Below, one piece after another: positions 15,784 to 24,530 of a stretch of DNA of 64,000 nucleotides. Position numbers and translations under genes: made by a program. Location of the stretch: NCBI GenBank assembly GCA_000336895.1, contig AOLX01000025.1:184269-248268 (forward strand). Direction: 5' to 3'. The notes beneath the pieces are model-generated. The model was not told the DNA's origin, did not search any database, and saw nothing but the letters and a program-made list of their open reading frames with translations. Each line of letters opens with the position of its first letter. Position 1 is the first letter of the stretch. This stretch comes from Haloarcula argentinensis DSM 12282. GTDB lineage: Archaea > Halobacteriota > Halobacteria > Halobacteriales > Haloarculaceae.

Positions 15784-16379
15784 GCATCGCACGTGGGCTC
15801 CGACTGCCGACGACGCGCGGCGACTGGCGACTCATGGGTCGGACGGTCAGGCTCGTGCTCACGCTGCCGGTCTATGCGGCGGTCGCGGTGATTGCCGTAG
15901 TCGTCTCACTGACGCTGTTCGTCGTCTCGCTGAACGTCCCGCTGGTGCTTGACCTCGTGGTCGGTGGGTCGCTCCCGCTTGCCAGCCGACTGCGCGTGCT
16001 CGCTGAACTGTACCCGTTCATCGGCACATCGTTCAACCCTGCACAGGGAATCCTGCTACTCGTCGTCGCTGTCCTCACCGGCGTCGACATCGGTCTGGTG
16101 ACGTACCACTTCCGCGAACACGGTCTCGACCTCCAGCAAGGCGGTGCGGGCGTCGCGGGCGTTGTCCTTGGAACGCTCGGCGCGGGCTGTGCAGCCTGTG
16201 GGTCGGCGGTGCTGCTGGGGCTGCTGTCACTGCTCGGCGTCTCGACCTCGCTGTTGTTTCTACCGCTTGACGGGCTGGAATTCGCGTTGCTTGCGCTCGT
16301 GGTGTTGACTCTCTCCATTTACTGGCTCGCCGAGGGGATGCGTGGCGGTGAGATCAATGGGTGTCCGGTCGACTTCTGA
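15780..16379 (+). CDS. Membrane protein with CxxC, partner of DsbA-like protein
   Basis: 199 aa with transmembrane helices at about residues 28-55, 58-75, 98-115, 125-160 and 165-185. A GAGCAACGS motif at the start of the fourth helix places a Cys-Ala-Ala-Cys pair at the membrane boundary. The overlap with the DsbA-like lipoprotein gene implies co-translation. A DsbB- or VKOR-like role in reoxidising the lipoprotein is attractive, but the sequence does not show the conserved residues of either family, so this is inference from context. It could also be a generic membrane subunit. Confidence 0.65.
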   Translation: MSIARGLRLPTTRGDWRLMGRTVRLVLTLPVYAAVAVIAVVVSLTLFVVSLNVPLVLDLVVGGSLPLASRLRVLAELYPFIGTSFNPAQGILLLVVAVLTGVDIGLVTYHFREHGLDLQQGGAGVAGVVLGTLGAGCAACGSAVLLGLLSLLGVSTSLLFLPLDGLEFALLALVVLTLSIYWLAEGMRGGEINGCPVDF

Positions 16380-16484
16380 CTCTGTCGGTGGCGGGTCTTC
16401 GTTTCGCCACGGTCACGTAGTCCCAGCCGTTCCAGCGGGAGAAAACGTATAGTGTCGTCAGCCAAACACTCGTGTCGAGAAGGT

Positions 16485-17024
16485 ATGCCCGAGACGGAGA
16501 CCCAGGTGACGGCCTCGATGGAGTCCCCCACCGAGTACGAACACCTCCAGCGAAAGCGGAAAGAAACGGCCGACACGGTCGAACTGGCCGAGGTCGTCGA
16601 CGTGTGGGTCGGCGAGAGCAAACTCGTCTGTCGGTTTCAGTTCGACTGGGCGACCGAGACGATACAGCGGCGCTACGACCTTGACAGCGACCGCGACATC
16701 GCCAAGGTCGAGCGGCTCTGTGAAGCGACCGGCCTGCAGTTCGAGCAGGCCAGTCATCTCGAGGGATCACTGGTCGAACTCGAATACACCGGCTCCCAGT
16801 GGCTCCCGCGGCCGGAGGCCGCCTACACCGATGGCGAGGGATCGGCGGCCGAGACGTTCCGTGCGGAGTGGCGGTTGCTGGTAAATGAACTGGCGCAGTC
16901 GCCCGCGTTCGTCCGGCGGGGCATCGAACGCGTCCGGGGGCTATCGACGACGCAACTGATTATCGGCGTCATCCTCGTCAAGAAAGTCGCCATCATTGCC
17001 CTGCTGGCTCACCTCTTGCTGTAG
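16485..17024 (+). CDS. Conserved-type haloarchaeal protein with C-terminal membrane anchor
   Basis: 179 aa from the ATG at 16485 (MPETETQVTASME); an upstream in-frame codon adds 11 unlikely residues. A soluble domain of about 150 residues with beta strands (VVDVWVGESKLVCRFQFDW, GSLVELEYTGSQWLP) is followed by a single C-terminal hydrophobic helix (QLIIGVILVKKVAIIALLAHLLL region, ends at the last residue), so it is probably tail-anchored with the domain in the cytoplasm. No family is recognised. It lies between the thiol-redox pair and the convergent transducer gene. Confidence 0.65.
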   Translation: MPETETQVTASMESPTEYEHLQRKRKETADTVELAEVVDVWVGESKLVCRFQFDWATETIQRRYDLDSDRDIAKVERLCEATGLQFEQASHLEGSLVELEYTGSQWLPRPEAAYTDGEGSAAETFRAEWRLLVNELAQSPAFVRRGIERVRGLSTTQLIIGVILVKKVAIIALLAHLLL

Positions 17025-17072
17025 CCGTGCTGCCTGTTGGACGACAGCGCGAGAGCCAGTACCCGGCACGTC

Positions 17073-18713
17073 TCAGTCGCTCATCGCGGACTCGGTGCCA
17101 GCCGGCGCATCCACACCGTCGGTTCCGCTGGTCTCGAACTGTGAGAGTTCGTCGTTGAGCGTGTCGGCGTCGTCAGCGAACCGCTCCACCGAGTCGACCA
17201 TCCCGGCAACGGTCTGGCCCTGCTGATCCACCGTCGTCGCCATCTCACGGGCGTCGGTCGCGGTTTCCCCGGCGATATCGTTAATGTCGTCGATTATCCG
17301 CACGACTTCCTGTGCGCTGGTCGCCTGCTGGTCGGTCGCCCGGTCGATCTCCTGAATGCCGCCGTTGACATCGACAGTGGCGTCGACCACGTCTTCGAGC
17401 GTCGTAATCGTCTCGGAGATAGTGTTGCTGCCGCGGTCGACAGCGTCTTCCATCGTCTCCATGGCGTCGACGGACGTGCCGACCTGTGATCGCAGCGAGC
17501 CGATGAGGTCCTCCACGTCGCCGGTGGCGGCCTGTGTCTCGGTCGCAAGCTGTTTGATTTCGTCCGCGACGACGGCAAAGCCCGAGCCCGCCTGGCCGGC
17601 ACGGGCGGCTTCGATGGAGGCGTTCAGGGCCAGCATATTCGTTTCCTCGGCGATACCGTCGATGACTTCGACGATCTCGGCCATGTCTTCGGCGATATCG
17701 TCGAGTTGCTTGACCTCGCTCGCGGCGCTCGTCGAGTAGTGTCGGATCTCGTCGACGGCGCTCTGGGCTTCCGACGAGGACCGCTGGGCGTCTCGGCCGA
17801 GGTCCGCGGCAGTGTTGCTCTGATCGGCGATTTCGGCGACGGACGACGCCATCTCCTCGACGGTCGCCGAGAGGTCACTGAGTTCGCTCGCCGCGTCGTC
17901 TAGCTGCTGGCGCTGGGTTTCTGCCCCGTCTGCGATGTCGGATGCTGTGTCGGCCACGGACTGTGTCTCGTCACGGACCTGCTGGCCGTCGGTCAATACG
18001 GTTTCACTCCCAGTGGCGATACGTGTCGAGGTCGACTGGCCGCTGCCGATGGCTGTCTCCAAGGCAGCCAGCGTCTCGTTAATCGCCGTCCCGACAGCCG
18101 CCATGGCGTCACTGATGCTGTCAGTATCGACGCGGGCAGTCAGATCGCCGGCGGCTGCGTCGTCGAGTGCTGTTCGGTACTGTGTCGCTTTCAGTTCGAG
18201 GTGGCTGCTCAGCGCCTCCATCTCGCTGCGCTCAGACTCCGCGGTTTCACGGGCCTCCTCGGCTGCTTCGCGCGCTTCCTCGGCGCGTTCCTGTGCTTCG
18301 TTTGCCTCCTGGATGGTCTGGCCGAGCGAGGTCGCGGCCCGTTCGAGTTTCGTGTACGCGTCTCCGACCTCGTCGATCCGGTCGACGCCGAAGTCGATGT
18401 CGTACTGGCCGTTGTCGACTGCCGTCGCCTTTCGGTTGATCTCGATTATTGCGCGATACATCTCACAGTAGCCCAGAAAACCGGTCACGGCGACGACGAA
18501 CCCGATGAACACCGCAGCGGCTGTCACGGAGGAAAACAGCACGATCGCTAGCGCTGGTGCGCCCACAATCGACATTGCTGCCAGCAGGAAGACACGGGCG
18601 CTGAACGTCCGACGGAGCGGCGTCGGCAGGTACGGTTCGATCGTCATCGGCACAGTGCCGACCGCAAGCATGAGTCGGCCAAGCGGGCCCGTCGAATCAT
18701 CCGTCGTCGTCAT
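17073..18713 (-). CDS. Methyl-accepting chemotaxis transducer, short-sensor type
   Basis: 546 aa from the ATG at 18713 ([12 protein letters not shown]); the frame runs upstream to 18785 but those residues are unlike transducer starts. Two close transmembrane helices at about residues 45-88 leave almost no extracellular loop, then HAMP-like and coiled-coil regions lead to the signalling hairpin [18 protein letters not shown] at about 360 and its partner helices. With no periplasmic sensor it probably senses internal or membrane state, or works with another membrane receptor. Gln/Glu pairs suited to methylation or deamidation are present. It is convergent with the gene at 16485-17024 and 125 bp downstream of the YchF gene. 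Confidence 0.92.
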   Translation of the reverse strand: MTTTDDSTGPLGRLMLAVGTVPMTIEPYLPTPLRRTFSARVFLLAAMSIVGAPALAIVLFSSVTAAAVFIGFVVAVTGFLGYCEMYRAIIEINRKATAVDNGQYDIDFGVDRIDEVGDAYTKLERAATSLGQTIQEANEAQERAEEAREAAEEARETAESERSEMEALSSHLELKATQYRTALDDAAAGDLTARVDTDSISDAMAAVGTAINETLAALETAIGSGQSTSTRIATGSETVLTDGQQVRDETQSVADTASDIADGAETQRQQLDDAASELSDLSATVEEMASSVAEIADQSNTAADLGRDAQRSSSEAQSAVDEIRHYSTSAASEVKQLDDIAEDMAEIVEVIDGIAEETNMLALNASIEAARAGQAGSGFAVVADEIKQLATETQAATGDVEDLIGSLRSQVGTSVDAMETMEDAVDRGSNTISETITTLEDVVDATVDVNGGIQEIDRATDQQATSAQEVVRIIDDINDIAGETATDAREMATTVDQQGQTVAGMVDSVERFADDADTLNDELSQFETSGTDGVDAPAGTESAMSD

Positions 18714-18838
18714 CGAAATCGCCCCGGCGCTGCTGTCAAATAGATAACGGAACGGGGTCGTATGAGGTGCATGTGAAAAATTCACACCGGCGTTTAAAAA
18801 ATCGCACCCCCAGAGTATCAGCGGTGAATCTTACAGTA

Positions 18839-20026
18839 TCAGTTCGTTGTCGTAATTTCGACGACGTCGCGGTGATCGAGTTCGGTGTCAGCACCGATCT
18901 GTCGCTCAGTGCGCACGTCATGCGCGTGGAGGAACCCCTCGCCGATGTCGGTGTGCAAGAAGTATGCGAAGTCCTCGGCGGTCGACCCATCGGGGAGGAC
19001 AAAACAGTCCTGCAGGAAGGTCCCGTCCTCCTGTGGCTTGCGAGCGCCGGGGAACACCGCGATAGCCTCCAGTTCCTCGAACAGCGCGGTTTCGAGGGCC
19101 TGCTGGACGCCCGTGCCGCCGAACTCCGTAACGAAGTCCCGGATCTGCTCCAGCCCCGCAGCCTTCTCTTCGGGCAGGTCCGCCGTCACGGTGAAGTCCT
19201 CGTCGCCCGGTCGGTAGTCAAGCACGCCCTGCTCGTTGCCGTTTTTCAGCGCCTTCTCAGCATGGGCCGAGACGGGCACGAACGTGAGGTGTTCGTACTC
19301 CGGGTCCTCAGTGACGGTCTCCCAGTTCGCCTGTGCTTCCGGGGTATCCATCTTGTTCGCCGCGATGAGCATCGGCTTGGTCCGGATGCGGATCTCCCGG
19401 GCGAGTGCCTCCCTGTCCTCGTCGTCCCAGGCGTCGGGGTCGAGTTCCAGGTCCAGCGCGAGCACGACCTGTTTGATCTCGTCGGCGTTGATCTTGAACG
19501 CCGACATCTGCTCGGCAAGGTCGTCTTCGATGGCCTTGTCCTCGCCGTGGTAGCCCGAGCGGTAGCGCTCGATGCCCTTCTCGAGGATGTCGAGATACCA
19601 CATGTCCAGTTCGTCTTCGAGGAAGTCGATGTCCTCGCGCGGGTCGTGGTCCTCGGTGGGTTCGCCCTCCAGGTCCGTTTCGCCGGTGAAGTCGACGACG
19701 TGGACGAGCACGTCGGCTTCGTTAAGATCCGTGAGGAACTGGTTCCCCAGCCCTTTCCCCTCGTGTGCGCCGGGGACGAGGCCGGCCACGTCGACGAGCT
19801 TGGTCGGGACGAACCGGACACCCTCTGTACAGTAGCCGTGATTCGGCGTGCAGGTGTGGTCGAACTCCGGGGCCGCACAGTCGACGCGGACGTACGCTTC
19901 GCCCATCGAGGGATCGATTGTGGTGAACGGGTACGCGCCCTCCGGCACATCGTTCATCGTCGCCGCATTGAAAAACGTAGACTTGCCGACAGAGGGCTTG
20001 CCGACGAGTCCGATCTTGTAGCTCAT
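18839..20026 (-). CDS. YchF/Obg-family NTPase (TGS domain)
   Basis: 395 aa. G1 GLVGKPSVGKSTFFNA (7-22), switch region YPFTTIDP, G3 VDVAGLVPGAHEGKGLGN, and the G4-like AANKMD within an alpha-helical insertion mark an Obg-type P-loop protein. The C-terminal TGS domain (DCFVLPDGSTAEDFAYFLHTDIGEGFLHA) matches archaeal YchF-type proteins (COG0012), which bind ribosomes and hydrolyse ATP or GTP, with roles in translation stress. The gene is a single-copy core gene in haloarchaea. It is transcribed alone, upstream of the transducer gene and downstream of the GNAT gene on the same strand. Confidence 0.95.
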   Translation of the reverse strand: MSYKIGLVGKPSVGKSTFFNAATMNDVPEGAYPFTTIDPSMGEAYVRVDCAAPEFDHTCTPNHGYCTEGVRFVPTKLVDVAGLVPGAHEGKGLGNQFLTDLNEADVLVHVVDFTGETDLEGEPTEDHDPREDIDFLEDELDMWYLDILEKGIERYRSGYHGEDKAIEDDLAEQMSAFKINADEIKQVVLALDLELDPDAWDDEDREALAREIRIRTKPMLIAANKMDTPEAQANWETVTEDPEYEHLTFVPVSAHAEKALKNGNEQGVLDYRPGDEDFTVTADLPEEKAAGLEQIRDFVTEFGGTGVQQALETALFEELEAIAVFPGARKPQEDGTFLQDCFVLPDGSTAEDFAYFLHTDIGEGFLHAHDVRTERQIGADTELDHRDVVEITTTN

Positions 20027-20118
20027 TGCACCGACGAAGCGGTTTCAGCGGCTTAAACGCTGTTACACGAGCTACGAGAGCGTGTGAGTCACACACGCGG
20101 TTGAATTCCGGATGGCGT

Positions 20119-20616
20119 TTACAGTCGTCGCTCGTAGACGTTCACCGGATGTTGCTGTCCACCGACCTCGGTCGTCCGCTCGCCGACCGTCTCGAAGTGG
20201 GAGCGGTAGAACGCGTTGCCGACCTCGTTCTCGGCCAGCACTTCGTCGCGAATCTTCCGCACCGAAAGTTCGTGCAGGTGCTGTTCGCCCCGATGGAGCA
20301 GCTCCGTCCCGATCCCTTCGCCCCAGTAGTCCGGATGGACGTACAGGTCGAGGTCGCCGAAGCCGGTCGCGTCCGTCATCCCACAGCTCATGTACGCTAC
20401 TACGTCATCGTCGGCTGTAGAGACGAACAGGCCGACTTCTTCAAGTTCGATCATCTGCTCCAACAGCGGCGGCGCATACCCCTCCTTGAGGAGACTGTTC
20501 ACCGTCTCTTTCCCGAGGATATCGTCGTATACCGCGTGCCACGCGGCTCTGGCGACCCGGCGGATATCCGCGATGTCGACCGATTCGGCCGGTCGGATGG
20601 CTGTCTGGAACGACAT
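20119..20616 (-). CDS. GNAT-family N-acetyltransferase
   Basis: 165 aa from the ATG at 20616 (MSFQTAIRPAESVDIADIRRVARAAWH); residues encoded upstream do not fit. The acetyl-CoA-binding block is visible as LYVHPDYWGEGIGTELLHRGEQ (Q/R-x-x-G-x-G/A type) and the last strand-helix as VLAENEVGNAFYRSHFE. The family transfers acetyl groups to amines of small molecules or protein N-termini; the substrate cannot be read. It lies 92 bp upstream of ychF on the same strand. Confidence 0.9.
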   Translation of the reverse strand: MSFQTAIRPAESVDIADIRRVARAAWHAVYDDILGKETVNSLLKEGYAPPLLEQMIELEEVGLFVSTADDDVVAYMSCGMTDATGFGDLDLYVHPDYWGEGIGTELLHRGEQHLHELSVRKIRDEVLAENEVGNAFYRSHFETVGERTTEVGGQQHPVNVYERRL

Positions 20617-20710
20617 GTGTGAACAGTTAACGCGGAAGAGTATAGAAGTGTGCCATGGTTGACAGCCTGCCGGTTCGCTTGTATTCTGCTCCCCGAGAGA
20701 ATAGGACAAC

Positions 20711-20744
20711 TCTTATGTACACTTCTGTACGTTAGTGTTCAGTA
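20711..20744 (+). promoter_or_regulatory. Promoter region of the trp operon
   Basis: A TATA-like tcttatgt (20711-20718) lies about 30 bp before the trpC ATG, which implies a leaderless mRNA. Immediately after it, GTAC half-sites (20717-20720 and 20727-20730) are spaced 10 bp apart around the expected transcription start, so they could be a repressor site. The regulator is not identifiable. Confidence 0.4.
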
Positions 20745-21560
20745 ATGGACGACAGTGAGGAGATAGCACCAGCGGTTCAATCGATTCTCGACGCGGCGCG
20801 GGAGCGCGGTGGCAGCGGAGACCGGGTATCGGTGACGCCCCGCTCGCTGCCCGATGCCTTCGACGCGGCGGCGGTCGACGGGCGGACGCCGGTCGTCGCC
20901 GAAATCAAGCCGACGAGTCCGACCGCAGACGGCGAGCGGACCGACGACCCGGTCGCCCTCGCCCGACAGATGGTCGAGGGCGGTGCGGCGGCACTCTCGG
21001 TGCTGACGGAGCCGGATCACTTCGGCGGGTCGGCGGCGACACTCGAAGCTGTGCGGGACGCTGTCGACGTGCCCGTCCTGCGGAAGGACTTCATCCTTCA
21101 CGAGGCACAGCTGGATGTCGTCGAAGCGGACGTGATACTGCTCATCGTCCGCTTTCTCGAAGCCGACGGGACCGACGACCTCGCTGATCTCCTCACGGCC
21201 GCGCGCGAGCGTGGTTTCCAAGTCCTCGTCGAGACTCACACCGCGGCGGAGGTCGAGAAAGCGCTCGCCGCTGACGCAGACATCATCGGCGTCAACAACC
21301 GCGACCTCGGCGAGCTGGCGGTCGACCTCGGTACGTTCGAAGCCGTCGCGCCAGACGTTCCAGAGGGCGTCACACTCATTGCTGAAAGTGGTATACAGAC
21401 AGCGGACGACGTCACGCGGATGCGCGACGCCGGTGCGGACGCCCTGCTGATCGGCTCGGCGATCATGGACCACGACGCGGCGACGGACGTGGAAGCGAAC
21501 ACGCGGCGACTGACACGCGCGAACACTGATGCAGCTGAGACAACAACTACAGACACATGA
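20745..21560 (+). CDS. trpC: Indole-3-glycerol phosphate synthase
   Basis: 271 aa, a (beta/alpha)8 enzyme that closes the indole ring from CdRP in tryptophan synthesis. Seen: [10 protein letters not shown] with Glu53 and Lys55, VLRKDFIL with Lys114, GVNNRDL, and the phosphate-binding ends IAESGI and LLIGSAIM. Length fits the family. It heads the operon trpC-trpB-trpA, and its stop overlaps the trpB start by 4 bp (ATGA). The missing trpD, trpE, trpF and trpG genes are not in this window; haloarchaea commonly split the pathway into two loci. Confidence 0.97.
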   Translation: MDDSEEIAPAVQSILDAARERGGSGDRVSVTPRSLPDAFDAAAVDGRTPVVAEIKPTSPTADGERTDDPVALARQMVEGGAAALSVLTEPDHFGGSAATLEAVRDAVDVPVLRKDFILHEAQLDVVEADVILLIVRFLEADGTDDLADLLTAARERGFQVLVETHTAAEVEKALAADADIIGVNNRDLGELAVDLGTFEAVAPDVPEGVTLIAESGIQTADDVTRMRDAGADALLIGSAIMDHDAATDVEANTRRLTRANTDAAETTTTDT

Positions 21561-22870
21561 GTACTGACGACGCACACGACCCCAAGTTCGGCGAGTACGG
21601 TGGACAGTACGTGCCAGAGGCGCTGATGCCAGCTATCGAAGAGCTGACCGACGCCTACCAGCGGTACGTGCTCGAAAACGAGGATGGCTTCATGGACGAG
21701 TTCCGGGAGCGGCTCGCCGACTTTGGCGGCCGACCAACGCCGCTCCAGTACGCGGACCAGCTCTCGGCCCGGTACGACACGGACGTGTACCTCAAGCGCG
21801 AGGACCTGCTCCACGGCGGCGCACACAAGCTCAACAACGCGCTCGGGCAGGTCTTGCTGGCGAAGTACATGGGCAAGGAGCGGATTATTGCCGAGACTGG
21901 AGCCGGACAGCACGGCACGGCGACGGCGATGGCGGCAGCTCACTTAGACATGCCCTGTGAGATCTACATGGGCGAGACCGACATCGCGCGACAGCGCCCC
22001 AACGTCTTCCGGATGAAAATAAACGGCTCGGAGGTCGTCCCCGTGACCGTTGGCCGGGGCACGCTCAAGGAAGCGATCTCTGAGACGATGCGCGAGTGGG
22101 CGACTACCGTCGAGAACACCCACTACGTCATCGGAAGCATTGTCGGTCCGCACCCGTTCCCGAAGATGGTGCGTGACTTTCAGGCAGTCATCTCCGAGGA
22201 GGCCCGCGAACAGGCAATCGAAAAGACTGGTGGGCTGCCAGATACCGTGCTGGCGTGTGCCGGCGGCGGCTCGAACACGATGGGGACGTTCGCGCACTTC
22301 ATCGAGGACACTGGCGTCGACCTCTACGCCGTCGAGGCCGGCGGCTCCTCGCTGCAGGTCGATGAGGAGGAAGGCGTGGCACCGAACTCCGCCACCCTTT
22401 CGACCGGCGATGAGGGTGTTCTTCACGGCGCGCGCACGAAGCTCCTGCAGGACTCCGACGGCCAGATCATGGAATCCCACTCCGTTTCGTCGGGGCTGGA
22501 CTACGCCGGTGTCGGCCCGGAACTCGCCCACCTCGTCGACGAGGACCGGGTTACGCCGGTCAACGTCGATGACGACGCCGCGCTGGAGGCGTTCCACCGC
22601 CTCTCTCAAGACGAGGGTATCATCCCGGCCCTGGAGACAGCCCATGCCTTCGGCTATCTCGAAGAGCACCACGACGAAGTCGGTGACTCCGTTGTCATCA
22701 ACGTCTCCGGCCGCGGCGACAAGGACCTCGAAATAGCCATCGAGGAGACCAGCAAGCGGGACCTCGATATCGCGCCTGACATGTCTATCTTCGATAGCGT
22801 GGGGCGAAGCCCCACGTCACAGTCGAGCGGCGATGAGCCGCGAGACAGCGTCGGCGGGGGTGGCCTCTGA
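21557..22870 (+). CDS. trpB: Tryptophan synthase beta chain
   Basis: 437 aa. The PLP enzyme joins indole with serine. Seen: EYGGQYVPE at the start, PLP lysine Lys91 in [10 protein letters not shown], the phosphate-binding [10 protein letters not shown], and the AEAGGSS-type region VEAGGSSLQ. It is of the TrpB1 type that partners TrpA. The C-terminus is unusual: after residue about 414 the protein gains about 23 residues ([18 protein letters not shown], then Gly-rich) encoded by a pair of palindromes inserted before the stop. The reading frame and the 1-bp overlap with trpA (TGATG) are kept. Catalysis should not be affected because the tail lies beyond the fold. Confidence 0.97.
   Translation: MSTDDAHDPKFGEYGGQYVPEALMPAIEELTDAYQRYVLENEDGFMDEFRERLADFGGRPTPLQYADQLSARYDTDVYLKREDLLHGGAHKLNNALGQVLLAKYMGKERIIAETGAGQHGTATAMAAAHLDMPCEIYMGETDIARQRPNVFRMKINGSEVVPVTVGRGTLKEAISETMREWATTVENTHYVIGSIVGPHPFPKMVRDFQAVISEEAREQAIEKTGGLPDTVLACAGGGSNTMGTFAHFIEDTGVDLYAVEAGGSSLQVDEEEGVAPNSATLSTGDEGVLHGARTKLLQDSDGQIMESHSVSSGLDYAGVGPELAHLVDEDRVTPVNVDDDAALEAFHRLSQDEGIIPALETAHAFGYLEEHHDEVGDSVVINVSGRGDKDLEIAIEETSKRDLDIAPDMSIFDSVGRSPTSQSSGDEPRDSVGGGGL
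22799..22841 (+). repeat. REP-like double palindrome inside trpB 3' end
   Basis: Two perfect stem-loops sit in tandem: GTGGGGC-GAA-GCCCCAC (22799-22815) and GCGGC-GATGA-GCCGC (22827-22841). Both are translated as part of the TrpB tail. They resemble bacterial REP/BIME units and may act as RNA structure, stabilising the upstream message or tuning trpB-to-trpA translation. Confidence 0.6.
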
Positions 22871-23700
22871 TGGGACTCGAACGCGCGTTCGCCGACGAGC
22901 CCGCTTTCGTCCCGTACCTCGCGGCCGGCGATCCGAACTACGAGGCGTCACTAGAATACGTCGAGGCGCTGGCCCGCGGCGGCGCGGATGCCATCGAACT
23001 CGGCCTGCCGTTTTCCGAGCCGATTGCGGAGGGTAAGACCATCCAGAACGCCATCGTCCGCTCGCTGGAAGCCGGAATGACGCCCGACCGCTTCTTCGAG
23101 TTCGTCGAGGACCTCGACGTGGACGTGCCGCTGGTGTGTATGACCTACTACAATCTCATCTATCAGTATGGCGGGGGCGAAGGTCCGCGACCGTTCGTCG
23201 AGAAGGCCGCCGCGGTCGGCATTGAGGGTCTCGTCGTCCCGGACCTGCCCGGAGAGGAGGCCGGCCCGCTCCGGACGGCCTGTGACGAGTTCGGCCTCGA
23301 TCTGGTGTTCATTGTCGCGCCGACGACGAAGGGCGACCGGCTCGAACGGATGCTTGAACAGGTGTCTGGCTACGTGTACGTGCAGGCGCGTCTGGGTGTC
23401 ACCGGCGCACGAGAGGACGTGGACGACGCCACCGAGGAGTCGTTGGCCCGGCTCTCGGACTGGGACGTGCCCAAGGCTGTCGGGTTCGGCATCAAGACAG
23501 GCGACCACGCCGAGCGCATCGTGTCTGCCGGCGCTGACGGCGTCATCGTCGGCTCTGCACTGGTCGATATCGTCGCTGAGGGCCACGAGAACGGCGATTC
23601 GACCGATACTGTGGCCGACCGCCTCGAAACGAAGGCTCGTGAACTCAAAGACGGCGCGCTCCGGGGGGCGTCAGAACGACCGCAACCGGAACGCACATAA
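22870..23700 (+). CDS. trpA: Tryptophan synthase alpha chain
   Basis: 276 aa. It cleaves indole-3-glycerol phosphate to indole and glyceraldehyde-3-phosphate and passes indole to TrpB. Seen: AAGDPNYE, the catalytic Glu region [19 protein letters not shown] (Glu43), the catalytic Asp in [10 protein letters not shown], the phosphate loop [10 protein letters not shown] and [11 protein letters not shown]. Start overlaps the trpB stop by 1 bp, so translation is coupled. A 26-bp gap then leads to the ADTH synthase gene, which probably shares the transcript. The C-terminal 20 residues are a basic, disordered-looking extension. Confidence 0.97.
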   Translation: MGLERAFADEPAFVPYLAAGDPNYEASLEYVEALARGGADAIELGLPFSEPIAEGKTIQNAIVRSLEAGMTPDRFFEFVEDLDVDVPLVCMTYYNLIYQYGGGEGPRPFVEKAAAVGIEGLVVPDLPGEEAGPLRTACDEFGLDLVFIVAPTTKGDRLERMLEQVSGYVYVQARLGVTGAREDVDDATEESLARLSDWDVPKAVGFGIKTGDHAERIVSAGADGVIVGSALVDIVAEGHENGDSTDTVADRLETKARELKDGALRGASERPQPERT

Positions 23701-23726
23701 TCGTACTTGCCACACTGTCTCATAAC

Positions 23727-24530
23727 ATGACTGCAGGAAAACGCGCACGACTCGAACGCATCGGGACAGACGACACATACGTCATCATCCCGATGGACCA
23801 CGGCATCACAATGGGGGCTGTAAAGGGCCTCAAAGACATCGAATCGACTATCGACGCGGTCACCAGCGGCGGCGCGGACGCCGTCCTCACCCAGCGAGGT
23901 ATCGCCGGGCGCGTCCATCCGAACAAGAACGACGCGGGCTATATCACGCATCTCAATGGCTCTACTACTATCGGACCGGACGAGCAGGACAAGCGGACCA
24001 CGGGGACGGTGGAAGACGCCATCCGCGCCGGAGCCGACGCTGTCTCGTTCCACATCAACGTCGGCAGTCAGTACGAACCCGAACAGATCGAAGAGCTCTC
24101 CGAACTGACGACTGAAGCCAGCCAGTACGGCCTGCCGGTGCTGGCGATGGCTTACGCCCGCGGCCCCGACATCGACGCCGAGAACGAGGACTACAACCAG
24201 TCCGTCGGCCACGCCGTCCGACTGGCGGAGGAACTGGGCGCGGACATCGTCAAGACCGGCTACACCGGCTCCGCCGAAACGTTCCAGCACGTCGTCGAGT
24301 CCACGTCGCTGCCGGTGGTCATCGCCGGCGGCTCGAAAGGGACTGACGAGGATACCGTCCGGATGGTCCGCGGGACGATGGACGCCGGAGCCTCTGGCGT
24401 TTCGATGGGCCGCTCTATTTTCCAGCACGACGAACCGGAGAAGATCGCTCGTGCTGTCTCCGCTGTCGTCCACGACGATGCGACCACCGAGGAGGCGCTC
24501 CGCGAGGCCGGGCTGGCCGTCGAGGCCTAA
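23727..24530 (+). CDS. 2-amino-3,7-dideoxy-D-threo-hept-6-ulosonate (ADTH) synthase
   Basis: 267 aa, class I FBP-aldolase/DeoC-type barrel. In archaea this enzyme (AroA') condenses 6-deoxy-5-ketofructose-1-phosphate with aspartate semialdehyde, the first step of the archaeal shikimate route. Seen: IIPMDHGIT (Asp24), the MAYARG loop, the Schiff-base Lys176 in ADIVKTGYTGS, and the phosphate loops VIAGGSKG and GVSMGRSIF. A fructose-bisphosphate aldolase role is the alternative, but the presence of DHQ synthase II and aroD nearby favours ADTH synthase. It ends 4 bp inside the convergent MinD-like gene. Confidence 0.9.
   Translation: MTAGKRARLERIGTDDTYVIIPMDHGITMGAVKGLKDIESTIDAVTSGGADAVLTQRGIAGRVHPNKNDAGYITHLNGSTTIGPDEQDKRTTGTVEDAIRAGADAVSFHINVGSQYEPEQIEELSELTTEASQYGLPVLAMAYARGPDIDAENEDYNQSVGHAVRLAEELGADIVKTGYTGSAETFQHVVESTSLPVVIAGGSKGTDEDTVRMVRGTMDAGASGVSMGRSIFQHDEPEKIARAVSAVVHDDATTEEALREAGLAVEA

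Noticed and set aside
18767-20056. 429-codon open frame opposite the YchF gene
   Set aside because: Mirror of the YchF gene; high GC third positions create long antisense frames. The same applies to 59984-61312, 26228-27553 and 23370-24473.
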